DNA of 64,000 nt from Alectryocaccobium sp964389285 (GTDB taxonomy: Bacteria > Bacillota > Clostridia > Lachnospirales > Lachnospiraceae), in assembly GCA_964389285.1 (NCBI GenBank), contig CAYMCZ010000004.1, forward strand, positions 74,737 to 138,736, read 5' to 3'. Both the position numbers and the translations under genes were made by a program. Position 1 is the first letter of the stretch. Every line of letters starts with the position of its first letter. This document shows, piece by piece, positions 54,048 to 62,590 of the stretch. The notes under the pieces are model-generated. The model worked only from the letters and a program-made list of their open reading frames with translations. It did no database searches and was not told the DNA's origin.

Positions 54048-55340
54048 TTAGGGCGGAAGAAATACTTTCTGCACGCTTTTTTTCAGATCTACAGCGAAAC
54101 CATAATAGTTCAAAGTGGTCTGTGAATCGTTATGGCCCAGAATATCACGGATCTCCACCAAAGATAATTCCCGGCTGTCGATCAGGCGGGATGCAAAGGT
54201 TTTCCGGATCCCGTGGATCGATCGCTGCGGCAGACCAAGTTTTTCATTGATGCGGCGCAGACGGTTCTGAAAAGAATTTGCCTTCAGCCGTTCCCCTCGG
54301 GCATTTGAAAAGATCCATGGAGAGATCACGCCGCTTTTCAGATGGCCTTTTTTGGCGATTGCCAGTATATCTATGGCAGTCTGGCACATCGGCACCCGGC
54401 GGAAATCTTTATAGCCCTTCAGATGATCCACAACATCGACACCGTTTTTGTAAGTATGATCGTGACCATCGACTTCGTAGTGAACGCTTTCCGAACGGCA
54501 GACAGTAAGAACACAGTTCGGAACATCCTCATCCGTCCACTGCAGGGCACTGAATTCTCCGGCACGCAGACCAAGATAGAAATTCAGCACGATTCCGAGA
54601 TCCGCCATGTTGTGCGTTGCCTCATAATCGGCCAGGGCTTCCCTGATGACCATTTCCTGCTCTTTTTCCGAAAAGATCACTTCGTTCGCATTTTTTCTGC
54701 GCTGGGTCTTGACGGCATATCTTTTTGCTTTTACCCGTGTTTCCCTGGCAGGGTTCCTGTCCGTAAAACGTTTATCCAGGGCATAGTCAAACAATCCGTT
54801 CAAAACCGTTTTCACATCAAGGATCTTATGCGCAGTCAGTTCATGCCTTTTGGCAACCTGCGCGATAAAGGCTTTGATATCGGAAGTCCCGATCTGATGG
54901 ATATTCATCTTCATGAGCGGATCATCCGACATATACTGGTTCCAGGTGCTTTCCATACGCTGCACATTGGCATAATTGCCGCAGTCCAGTTCATTTCGCT
55001 TGTACAGAGGCCATAAGCGTGCCAGATTCAGCGTTGCAGGATTCAGACCTTTGGAATAAAACTCTACGAGTGCGTCTTCCACCGCCTCCTTTGTCTTTTT
55101 CTTGATGGGCCGCCGTTTACCATCGGCATCAACGACATAGGTCAGATATCGTTTGCCGTGGTCGATCGGCGATATTGCATAGGGATGATGTTTTAAAATC
55201 TGAGCTCTTCTCATATCTTCGTCGAGCCCCTGACTAACTATTGCTACAATATCGTTAATCGTGCCGGAATTCAAGAGAGCTGCAGAAAAAGACGACATTA
55301 AAAGACGCAGATCTTCCGGATCGACTGTTTTTCTCTTCAT
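54048..55340 (-). CDS. int: Tyrosine integrase
   Basis: The ATG at 55340 has AAAGGAGGG eight bases upstream and is preferred to 55367; 430 residues. There is an N-terminal SAM-like/core-binding region (about residues 90-190), then the catalytic domain with Arg in LGLRAGEFSALQW, His and Arg in HGIRKTFASRL, His in LGHNDSQTTLNYYG and the following Tyr. The gene ends 116 bases from tRNA-Ser(GCU), which fits integration into the tRNA 3' end. No separate excisionase gene is recognised. Confidence 0.95.
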   Translation of the reverse strand: MKRKTVDPEDLRLLMSSFSAALLNSGTINDIVAIVSQGLDEDMRRAQILKHHPYAISPIDHGKRYLTYVVDADGKRRPIKKKTKEAVEDALVEFYSKGLNPATLNLARLWPLYKRNELDCGNYANVQRMESTWNQYMSDDPLMKMNIHQIGTSDIKAFIAQVAKRHELTAHKILDVKTVLNGLFDYALDKRFTDRNPARETRVKAKRYAVKTQRRKNANEVIFSEKEQEMVIREALADYEATHNMADLGIVLNFYLGLRAGEFSALQWTDEDVPNCVLTVCRSESVHYEVDGHDHTYKNGVDVVDHLKGYKDFRRVPMCQTAIDILAIAKKGHLKSGVISPWIFSNARGERLKANSFQNRLRRINEKLGLPQRSIHGIRKTFASRLIDSRELSLVEIRDILGHNDSQTTLNYYGFAVDLKKSVQKVFLPP

Positions 55341-55403
55341 TTCCGCAGCCCTCCTTTCTGAAATCATATTGTATGGCTAAAGCGGGTCTTCACTTTCGTT
55401 TCT

Positions 55404-55796
55404 CTATTTTCCTTTTCCCAAAGTGCTTGTATACCTCCTCCTGTATTTCTCCGGATGCAGCAGCTCGTCATCGTATTTCGCCCGGATGGTAATGCCGGAA
55501 TCTGGATCGTTGACATCTGCATCGGTGATGCGGCAGAGTTCCTTGATCATTCTGTAGACAACTTTCTTTACGGACTTGATCTCTACAAGAAGATCATTAT
55601 GATTGATGTCTGTAGACTGCGGAGACCGGTCTACAGATTTTGGTATACCTGCCTCTGCCTGATCCACCATCCATTCCAGAAACTTCTCCTGGGTCATTCC
55701 GTTTTGCTGCGCCAGCCTTTTAATCCGCTCCCTGGTGGCCATATCTGTCCGAATTGTTGTCCTGTCCCCTTTATTTAAGGCATTTTCCTTTTTCAT
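55404..55796 (-). CDS. Probable ribbon-helix-helix DNA-binding protein
   Basis: The ATG at 55796 follows GGAAAGGAG; 130 residues. The N-terminal part (DRTTIRTDMATRERIKRLAQ followed by QNGMTQEKFLEWMVDQAEAG) has the pattern of a ribbon-helix-helix or similar DNA-binding domain; the C-terminus is charged with KKVVYRMIKEL. It lies between the integrase and the replication genes, a place often held by a regulator or excision factor. Repeated GTATAC boxes upstream of it may be its operator. Confidence 0.6.
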   Translation of the reverse strand: MKKENALNKGDRTTIRTDMATRERIKRLAQQNGMTQEKFLEWMVDQAEAGIPKSVDRSPQSTDINHNDLLVEIKSVKKVVYRMIKELCRITDADVNDPDSGITIRAKYDDELLHPEKYRRRYTSTLGKGK

Positions 55797-55875
55797 CTTT
55801 CTCCTTTCCCGGGTATACAAAAACCGCCGGAATTTCTCCGACGGGTCATGTGAAACCCTTATTGTTGTTGATTTA

Positions 55876-55928
55876 GTCTACAAGTACACCACGGTATACA
55901 CATTTTAAAACGGTATACCGGTCTACAA
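55876..55928. promoter_or_regulatory. Possible operator with GTATAC and GTCTAC repeats
   Basis: GGTATAC occurs at 55893 and 55912 (19 apart); the second is in the palindrome CGGTATACCG. GTCTACAA flanks both sides (55876 and 55921). The cluster is 80-130 bases upstream of the 55796 start. Apart from this, 55797-56281 (485 bases) shows no gene I can support, only short frames without good starts. Confidence 0.4.
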
Positions 55929-56281
55929 CCGCCATTTTCCATCTGTTATGGCAATGATACGCATTTTGTCTTACGGCCAAAATGCTGACTTGTCAGGGGA
56001 GACCCTGAAACCCTGTATACACGCACGCAGAAGTTATTCCGTCGAAGAAACGCCCGGCCTCCTGCAGCGCAATCGGAAGATCGGCAGCTGGGTTATCAGG
56101 AGGAATCTTTGCCGCGGCGGCAGGCGGATCGCCGGCGGATGGCGAGGCACGAAAAAACCTGACATCCTCCGGATCCTGCCGCATCCAGGCATATAGGCAC
56201 TTACTTCGGGTTTTATATATAAAAGCAGACGCCTTATATAAAGCATTCTGAGAGTAAGTGAAAACATCTGTCTCACCTGCC

Positions 56282-57694
56282 TTATCTGCCCGGTATACCG
56301 TTCCAGAGATCCGTGTTTATCTGTACATGAACTCCGTGATAGCCCCTGGCGCGCTTACCGCCTCCGACATCGATGTTTTTGTCATAGTCAAGTCCCAGTG
56401 CTTCCGCATCCTTTTTCAGCTGCTGTGTGAATGTCTTTTCGGCCAGGGGACGCTCCAGATTGTCCTGGCACCACTGGCAATAGGCAATATACAGCTGCCT
56501 TGTGGTAGCCACCGTATGTTTTTCAAAACGGATGTATCCTTCGGAGTCGTAGAAGTCCATGATGTTATTGTCGGATTTCCAGATCTCCTCCATCTGCATT
56601 TTTGTCCTGGGACTGATGGTAAATTTGAAATCATTCCGGATCAGCCGGTGCAGACCTTCCAGCATCCACAAAACAATTCCTTCCGCTTCTTCGATCAGTT
56701 TGTCCCCGAGGCGCACATCATCGATCCGGTCTTTATCCTTGTTCCGCACCTGCATGACGATCTGCCGGCGGTAAAAACCGTCCGAACGATCATAAAGCGC
56801 TGCCAGCGATCCGTTGCCGAACGCCATGATCCTTACATAAAGATATCCCTGCGTGCTCTGGCGGCATTTGCGTTCGAGTTCAATCTTGTCCTCCATTGTC
56901 ACGATCGCTTTCAGGACGTTTGTATCCGGCAGGGCTTCCATTTTCATGTCGTCATCCAGCATCAGGAGCTTGCCTTCCTGATCGGCCGGACAGAAACGGT
57001 TCGTGGCCAGTTTCTGGATACTGGTCGTGTTCATGTTGTCGCCAAGTATGGACCGCAGCACCCGGCCGATCCTGGATTTGCCTTCCCCGCCGTTTCCGAT
57101 CACCAGGAGCATCTTTTGGGCACGGGTCGTCGGAATCAGCGTATATCCCATGAATTCCTGCAGCGTCGGGATGTCTTCTTCATACATCAGCTCGCTTAGG
57201 AATTTAAGCCAGCGCACCGGTTCCGAGGCGTTAAGATCATAGGAGACCGGCAGCCGGTTCAGGCAGATTTCTTTTGTGTTTTCAAAGCGCCGGCTGTCAA
57301 TAAAATAGGTCCCGTTCCTGAAATGGATCCGGTCCTCCTGTATCGGCAGATCGTCCACGGCGCAAAAGATCTTTAAAGCGGACAGAAAAGCCGTGACCTT
57401 TTTTGCCAGATTCTTATGGACATAGGGCATAATGTCCTGCATGATCGTCCGGCTCATGACGGAGTCCGGAATGCAGCCGTCTGCATCATAGAGCCGGTCA
57501 TGCAGGCATTTCATCGGGCGGCAGCCGGTTATCCATTCGCAGTAGGCCGCTTCATCGACAGCGCCGTCCGTATCGATCCAGGGCGGGATATCTGGTTCTT
57601 CATCCGGTCCCGCCCGGTCGAAAGCTGCAATTACTTCCTCCAGCCGGGCCAGTTTCTCCGGCCGAAGGTTTTTGATTTCTTCTTTTATGTTCAA
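56282..57694 (-). CDS. P4-type phage/plasmid primase-helicase (SF3 helicase)
   Basis: A TTG at 57694 with GGAGGAA upstream starts a 470-residue protein. An SF3/D5 helicase domain occupies about residues 150-390: Walker A VIGNGGEGKS near residues 198-207, Walker B LMLDDDMK, and MAFGNGS as sensor. The C-terminal part (ATTRQLYIAYCQWCQDNL) is a P4-type winged-helix region. The primase polymerase domain is missing; the preceding gene's CHC2 protein probably supplies the zinc-binding part. Its start overlaps the 3' end of that gene by 95 bases in another frame. It should unwind the island's origin. Confidence 0.88.
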   Translation of the reverse strand: MNIKEEIKNLRPEKLARLEEVIAAFDRAGPDEEPDIPPWIDTDGAVDEAAYCEWITGCRPMKCLHDRLYDADGCIPDSVMSRTIMQDIMPYVHKNLAKKVTAFLSALKIFCAVDDLPIQEDRIHFRNGTYFIDSRRFENTKEICLNRLPVSYDLNASEPVRWLKFLSELMYEEDIPTLQEFMGYTLIPTTRAQKMLLVIGNGGEGKSRIGRVLRSILGDNMNTTSIQKLATNRFCPADQEGKLLMLDDDMKMEALPDTNVLKAIVTMEDKIELERKCRQSTQGYLYVRIMAFGNGSLAALYDRSDGFYRRQIVMQVRNKDKDRIDDVRLGDKLIEEAEGIVLWMLEGLHRLIRNDFKFTISPRTKMQMEEIWKSDNNIMDFYDSEGYIRFEKHTVATTRQLYIAYCQWCQDNLERPLAEKTFTQQLKKDAEALGLDYDKNIDVGGGKRARGYHGVHVQINTDLWNGIPGR

Positions 57695-58247
57695 GCACTA
57701 TTCCTCCATAGTCTTTCATGATATCTAGTTTTTCTGCTATATCAGCGGTCAGATAATAATCCAGCGCATACCCGGTCTTTGAAAGGTTTAAGAGTGCTTC
57801 GCAGAACCGATCGTCCCAGTCATCATCGGGACTATTCGGCGCAAGGTCATTCTTCCAGTTCTCAAGAGTCCTGTAGTAATCCGTAAGTCCGATATAGAAA
57901 TCTTTTTCAGCCGCCATGAAACGTTTTGCTTTTAATTCCAGCCGGCGGTTCTCCTTCAAGGCTCTGCGGTCCGGCGGGCGACCTTTCCGGATCCGGATCC
58001 CGAAATCTTCCGCCAGTTTCAGTGCAGCTGCTTTATCCGACAGCCCGAAAAGTTTTGCGGTAAATTGGACCACATTCCCATCTGCCCCGCAGCCAAAGCA
58101 ATGGAACCTCCTGTCGACTTTCATGCTGGGATGCCGGTCATAATGAAAAGGGCACCGGCACATGCCGGAGCGGTTCACCTGAAGACCATAATGTTCCGCG
58201 GCTTGGCGCACAGTTACAGCTTTTTTGACGGTGGTTAAAATATTCAT
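57600..58247 (-). CDS. CHC2 zinc-finger primase protein
   Basis: The ATG at 58247 has GGGAGGAG upstream; 215 residues. Residues about 30-55 are a DnaG-type CHC2 finger (MCRCPFHYDRHPSMKV, then FHCFGCGADGN). After residue 90 the protein is helical and does not look like a Toprim domain. It probably assists primer synthesis with the P4-type helicase encoded next. The iteron-like array lies upstream of it. Confidence 0.85.
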   Translation of the reverse strand: MNILTTVKKAVTVRQAAEHYGLQVNRSGMCRCPFHYDRHPSMKVDRRFHCFGCGADGNVVQFTAKLFGLSDKAAALKLAEDFGIRIRKGRPPDRRALKENRRLELKAKRFMAAEKDFYIGLTDYYRTLENWKNDLAPNSPDDDWDDRFCEALLNLSKTGYALDYYLTADIAEKLDIMKDYGGIVLEHKRRNQKPSAGETGPAGGSNCSFRPGGTG

Positions 58248-58656
58248 CGGCAACTCCTCCCTATCTTTTTATAATTGTTTGCTATGTCATTTGTTTCTTT
58301 AAAAGTCGTTAAAATCTGTTTCGGATCATTTGTCCCCGACACCCCATCCGAAACGGGAACCCTCCGGCCGCGCCCTGGTTGGATGCTCATAGGCCGTTTT
58401 ACCTCCCCGCGGGTCTCGCCGGGCCGCCCCCATTGCGTGATCCCTTATAAAAGGGGCTGTGGCTGGACGGAAGTATCATTATCCCGCAGAAGCTTCTTCG
58501 CGATCAGGCCGTACCATCAGACCTGTCCGGATCCTTCGGGAATCGCTCGTTCTTTGGAAGTCATCGCGCCGAAGATCCTGTCGCTAGGCACCTGCGGAAA
58601 GTAACCGGAGGGCTGCATATTCAGTTGTCAAAGAACGGTCAGGAAAAAATACCCCT

Positions 58657-59060
58657 TCACTTCTCAGATGTGGACGTTTTTTCCGGAAAGGTCTCGGTTT
58701 TTTTGAGAATTTTTTTCTTCCATATCTCTGGTGTGGACGTTTTTCGGAAATTTCTGACACATTTTTGAAAAAATTTCCGAACGGCCAAGGTCTTTGTTTT
58801 TTAATTCCTCTATATCTCTGGTGTGGACGGATTTTTTCATTTGGTTACGGTTTTTTTTCGAAAAAGTTCAAAAAAGTCATCTGATTATTTTTTTCTGTTA
58901 TTTATCCTCCTATATCTCTGGAGTGAACGGTTTTCAGAAACTGGTAACGGATTTTATACGAAAATCCTCAAAAAAGCCGCTGGATTATGTTTTTCGGGTA
59001 TTTACCCCTCTACTTATCAGATGTGGACGGTTTTTCCGATTTGGTTACCCCCTGAAAACG
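58657..59060. repeat. Iteron-like direct repeats, candidate replication origin
   Basis: Five copies of a core like CTCTGGTGTGGACGG or TCAGATGTGGACGG lie at 58663, 58726, 58816, 58916 and 59016, about 64, 90, 100 and 100 bases apart. From 58808 each unit extends to about 100 bases with shared GGTTACGG-, CAAAAAAG- and TATTTA-like parts and many T-runs. It stands upstream of the primase genes. The remainder of 58248-59226 holds no supported gene; a 22-base direct repeat (GAAATGATGG followed by GGAAATGCTCGG) occurs twice at 59129-59172. Confidence 0.7.
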
Positions 59061-59226
59061 GATTTTTTCCACTATTTCCTATCCTGACATAAAAAGGATA
59101 GTAAAAATCCGACCGGATGTCGTCGGGGGAAATGATGGGGAAATGCTCGGGAAATGATGGGGAAATGCTCGGGAAAAGTCCGGGAAGATGTTTTAATGAA
59201 AGTAAAAGATTGTCATAACGACGGAT

Positions 59227-59291
59227 ATCTTCGTCATTTTATGAATAATGACGAAGATGGGCTTGACAATGGCGAACATAAACGGTATATT
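59227..59291 (+). promoter_or_regulatory. Promoter with a perfect inverted repeat upstream of fic
   Basis: ATCTTCGTCATT (59227-59238) and AATGACGAAGAT (59247-59258) form perfect 12-base arms, followed directly by TTGACA (59263-59268), 17 bases and TATATT (59286-59291). The position suggests repression or activation at the -35 box. Confidence 0.7.
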
Positions 59292-59349
59292 ACAGTTGAG
59301 TCAATATCTTTGAAATGATGAAGCGGATATTGTATATGGAGAAGCCTGC

Positions 59350-60417
59350 ATGAGAAACTATGACTACAGAGAAAAATGGAAGAAACTGTTGACGCCGGAG
59401 ATTATTTCCCTGCTCACATCAATTCATGAATATAAAGGGGAGCAACGTCTGATCGCCGAGCGTTACGCGGATGTGCTTACAGACCTGGTGGATATCGCCA
59501 GGATTCAGAGCACAGAGAGCTCCAATAAAATTGAAGGCATCTATACTTCAGATGAACGCTTGAAAAAGATCGTTCTTGATAAAACGATGCCTCGAAATCG
59601 AAATGAACAGGAAATTGCCGGATACAGGGATGTTCTGAATACAATTCATGAGAATTATGATTTTATTCCGATCCGTGCCACTCTTCTCCTTCAGCTTCAC
59701 AGAGACCTTTATAAGTTCCAGGGATCCGGAACCGGCGGAGCTTTCAAAAATGTAGACAATACGATCGAAGAGGTTGATGAAAACGGAAATGCAAAAGTCA
59801 GGTTTCAGCCTGTTTCAGCCTGGGAGACGCCTGAAGCGGTGGATAAGTTATGTTCCGCTTACAATCAGGTCCTGAAAGATCCGGATGTTGATCCGCTCCT
59901 GATTATGCCCATGTTCGTTTTGGACTTACTGTGTATCCATCCTTTTCGTGATGGTAATGGAAGGATGAGCCGTCTTCTGACGCTTCTGCTTCTCTATCAG
60001 TCTGGTTATTATGTCGGAAAGTATATCAGTATTGAGAAGCTGATAGAGAGAACCAAAGATTCCTATTATGAGGATTTGCAGGCAAGTTCTGCCGGATGGC
60101 ATGAAGAGGAAAACGACTATGCACCTTTTGTGAAACACCTTCTGGGTGTTGTAGTCGCATCCTATCGGGAATTCTTTGAACGGACCAAGCTGATAACGTC
60201 TGCAAAGCTGTCTAAGCCGGAGCGAATTGCGCAGGAGATCCGGAATCACATCGGCACGATTACCAAGGCGGAATTGGTGGAGCAGGTGCCGGATGTCAGT
60301 CAGACAACGGTGCAGAGGGCGCTTACTGAATTGACCAAACAGGGCAAAATCATCAAACTCGGTGCAGGCCCTAATACGAAATACCGATGGAACTGGGATC
60401 GGGAGGATGAACTTTAA
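59350..60417 (+). CDS. Fic-family AMP-transferase-like protein
   Basis: A 355-residue Fic protein. The catalytic motif HPFRDGNGR lies at residues 197-205, followed by MSRLL. An N-terminal inhibitory-helix motif S-x3-E-G is at residues 58-63 (SNKIEG), as in Fic proteins that restrain themselves. A C-terminal winged-helix region (TKAELVEQVPDVSQTTVQRA) could bind DNA. Family members transfer AMP or related groups to target proteins. Its TAA overlaps the ATG of the truncated hsdM gene (60417), so the two were co-transcribed. Confidence 0.92.
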   Translation: MRNYDYREKWKKLLTPEIISLLTSIHEYKGEQRLIAERYADVLTDLVDIARIQSTESSNKIEGIYTSDERLKKIVLDKTMPRNRNEQEIAGYRDVLNTIHENYDFIPIRATLLLQLHRDLYKFQGSGTGGAFKNVDNTIEEVDENGNAKVRFQPVSAWETPEAVDKLCSAYNQVLKDPDVDPLLIMPMFVLDLLCIHPFRDGNGRMSRLLTLLLLYQSGYYVGKYISIEKLIERTKDSYYEDLQASSAGWHEEENDYAPFVKHLLGVVVASYREFFERTKLITSAKLSKPERIAQEIRNHIGTITKAELVEQVPDVSQTTVQRALTELTKQGKIIKLGAGPNTKYRWNWDREDEL

Positions 60418-61112
60418 TGATTACAGGTGAACTGAAAAACAAAATCGACAGCATTTGGGAGATTTTCTGGACCGGCGGCCTTACAAATCCGCTGGATGTT
60501 ATTGAGCAGATGACCTATATGATGTTCATCCATGATCTGGATGACTCAGATAATCTCCGCGCAAAGGAAGCTGCTATGCTGGGCCTTCCGTATCAGAGCA
60601 TCTTTGCGGAGGAGGTTCGGATTGGTGACCGGACTATTGCGGGAAACCAGCTGAAATGGAGTATCTTCCATGATTTTCCGGCAGCAAAAATGTACAGCGT
60701 GGTTCAGGAATGGGTATTTCCCTTTATCAAAAACCTGCACGGCGATAAGGACAGTGCTTACGCGAAATATATGGGAGACGCGATCTTCAAGATTCCGACT
60801 CCGCTGATGTTGGACAAGATCGTTACATCCATGGATACCATGTACGAACAGATGGCTCAAGTGAAGTCTTCGGATATCCGAGGTGACGTCTACGAGTACC
60901 TGTTGTCCAAGCTTTCCACGGCGGGCGTAAATGGACAGTTCCGCACGCCAAGACATATCATCCGCATGATGGTCGATCTGATGGAACCGGCGCCGGATGA
61001 AGTGATATGCGACAAAACCACACCGAGATTGATACAATTCCATACCCTCAAAAATGCCGTAAATCCGCCGCTTCTGGGCGGTTTTTCTATTTTCGGCACT
61101 GTGGCGGCGTAG
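60417..61112 (+). pseudogene. Truncated type I methyltransferase (HsdM) gene
   Basis: Residues 1-197 match HsdM: the N-terminal helical domain (KIDSIWEIFWTGGLTNPLDV), then YEYLLSKLSTAGVNGQFRTP and HIIRMMVDLMEPAPDEVICD. In HsdM the next residues are the AdoMet-binding PACGTxGF; here the sequence turns to an unrelated tail (KTTPRLIQFHTLKN and on), so the catalytic half is gone. It starts directly at the fic stop. It is probably inactive as a methyltransferase; hsdS and hsdR are not in the window. Confidence 0.85.
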
Positions 61113-61156
61113 GCAGAACAGCGGTTTTGCCAGGGTGATTCGCCCTTTTCAATGAT

Positions 61157-61205
61157 ACTCTGTAACGATAGAAAAGCTATCGTTACAGAGTAGGACTATC
61201 GTTAA
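61157..61205. promoter_or_regulatory. Perfect 15-base inverted repeat plus a third CTATCGTTA
   Basis: ACTCTGTAACGATAG (61157-61171) and CTATCGTTACAGAGT (61177-61191) are perfect arms around a five-base loop. A third CTATCGTTA lies at 61197-61205. It is between the truncated hsdM and the methyltransferase promoter. It may be an operator or a terminator lacking a T-run. Confidence 0.55.
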
Positions 61206-61239
61206 AATGTAGAAACTGTCCTCGTTGTGGTATAGAGAC

Positions 61240-61268
61240 TTGACTCTGGACTGAAAACAGTTTATAAT
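61240..61268 (+). promoter_or_regulatory. Predicted promoter of the cytosine methyltransferase unit
   Basis: TTGACT (61240-61245), a 17-base spacer and a perfect TATAAT (61263-61268), followed by GAGGAGGAAAGG before the ATG at 61302. Confidence 0.8.
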
Positions 61269-61301
61269 TAGACTGAATTAAGGGCGAGGAGGAAAGGCAC
61301 C

Positions 61302-61496
61302 ATGACAGATTCATGCATTTATCTTGATACCTATGTGTTGCAGCAGGATATGCGAGTAAGAATGCCGAAAGCAATCCTTTCTAATATGGGAGTTGAAAAG
61401 GGAAAGACCACTTTTGATATTTATTTGAATGCGCAGGAAAACGAATTGATTTTCCGGATTCATCATGATAAAGAAGGAGAAAATGCCGATGAGTGA
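61302..61496 (+). CDS. Small AbrB-like protein before the methyltransferase
   Basis: A 64-residue product with GAGGAGGAAAGG before its ATG. The sequence (LQQDMRVRMPKAILSNMGVE, then KTTFDIYLNAQENELIFRI) resembles the swapped-hairpin AbrB/SpoVT fold used by small transcription factors. Its last eight bases overlap the methyltransferase start at 61489. I infer a regulator of the restriction-modification unit; a role as antitoxin is also possible. Confidence 0.65.
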   Translation: MTDSCIYLDTYVLQQDMRVRMPKAILSNMGVEKGKTTFDIYLNAQENELIFRIHHDKEGENADE

Positions 61497-62544
61497 GCCG
61501 TTAAGAGCCATTTCGTTGTTTTCTGGGGCGGGCGGCATGGATGTCGGTTTTGAGAATGCTGGGATAAAAGTTGTGTTTGCCAATGAACTGGTTGCCGATG
61601 CTGCTGAAACCTACAGAGCCAATCACCCAGACTGTATAATGGTCAACGATGACATCAATAATGTAATCGATTCTCTCGGCAAATACGAGGGGATTGATCT
61701 TGTATTTGGAGGCCCTCCATGCCAGGGCTTTTCAGTAGCGGGGAAAATGGACCCTGATGATGACAGAAGCAAATTGATTTTTACCTTTCTGGATGTCGTT
61801 GAAAAAGTCAAGCCAAGGGCTTTTGTGATGGAGAATGTAAAAGCCCTGGGCGAACTGAGTAAATGGAAAGATGTACGAGAACGCTATTTGAAGAAGGCTT
61901 CTGACCTTGGATATTCGTGCCATTATTTTGTCTTAAATGCCACAGATTATGGCGTGCCGCAGAAGCGGGAGCGCGTATTCTTTATTGGAATCCGAGGGGA
62001 TTCGTTTGATGAAAAGCGTCTTCATCAGCTTATCACACATCATAAAACGAAGGCCGCTCCCATCAGGGATATCTTGTTACCTCTTGGCAAAGCAGGCAGT
62101 GAGGAGAATCCACGGACTTGTGTGGCAAAGATTAATTTTTGCGCACGGCCGGTTATGCGTAAATCCCCTTATGCGGGTATGTACTTTAATGGGCAGGGGC
62201 GCCCGATAGATATCGATGGCTATGCGAATACCCTTCCGGCTTCTATGGGCGGGAATAAAACGCCGTTTATAGATGAAGACTACTTGTATGGGGAGGCAGA
62301 TGATAATTTCATCGAGAACTACCATAAAGGTTTGATGGATGGGTCGATTATCCCCGAATACAAGGAAGCTCCCAGCCGCCTTAGAAGAATTACGATACGG
62401 GAAGCGGCTAAGATTCAGACCTTCCCAGATGATTATATCTTCTGCGGCAAGCCGGCAGCAATTTATAAACAAATCGGCAATGCAGTGCCTTGTAAAATGG
62501 CGGAAGCCGTTGCATCGGCTGTTGCTGAATATCTCCAAGCGTAA
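61489..62544 (+). CDS. DNA (cytosine-5) methyltransferase
   Basis: The ATG at 61489 lies nine bases after GGAG; 351 residues. Motif I FSGAGGMD, motif IV GGPPCQGFS with the catalytic Cys, motif VI MENV, motif VIII QKRERVFFIG and motif X (IGNAVP) are all present in order, so the enzyme looks complete. It is the modification partner of the convergent restriction-endonuclease gene. The recognition sequence cannot be read from the protein. Confidence 0.95.
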   Translation: MSEPLRAISLFSGAGGMDVGFENAGIKVVFANELVADAAETYRANHPDCIMVNDDINNVIDSLGKYEGIDLVFGGPPCQGFSVAGKMDPDDDRSKLIFTFLDVVEKVKPRAFVMENVKALGELSKWKDVRERYLKKASDLGYSCHYFVLNATDYGVPQKRERVFFIGIRGDSFDEKRLHQLITHHKTKAAPIRDILLPLGKAGSEENPRTCVAKINFCARPVMRKSPYAGMYFNGQGRPIDIDGYANTLPASMGGNKTPFIDEDYLYGEADDNFIENYHKGLMDGSIIPEYKEAPSRLRRITIREAAKIQTFPDDYIFCGKPAAIYKQIGNAVPCKMAEAVASAVAEYLQA

Positions 62545-62548
62545 AAAG

Positions 62549-62590
62549 CGGGAATGTGTTACCTTAATGTGGTACACATTCCCGTTTTTT
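62549..62590. terminator. Bidirectional terminator between methyltransferase and endonuclease genes
   Basis: CGGGAATGTGTTACC (62549-62563) pairs with GGTACACATTCCCG (62571-62584) with one bulge; TTTTTT follows on the plus strand and an A-run precedes it, so it can serve both converging genes. Confidence 0.88.

Noticed and set aside
55993..56276. Short minus-strand frames between the RHH and helicase genes
   Set aside because: Overlapping frames of 63 and 80 codons without good starts or recognisable motifs.
56258..57199. A 313-codon plus-strand frame
   Set aside because: It is antisense to the P4-type helicase gene, whose motifs are intact.
58657..59060. CRISPR array
   Set aside because: Unit spacing varies (64-100), repeats are imperfect and the spacers share sequence; no cas genes.
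58794..59092. Two overlapping Phe-rich frames in the iteron region
   Set aside because: They merely translate the T-rich repeats; no ribosome binding site and repeated low-complexity sequence.
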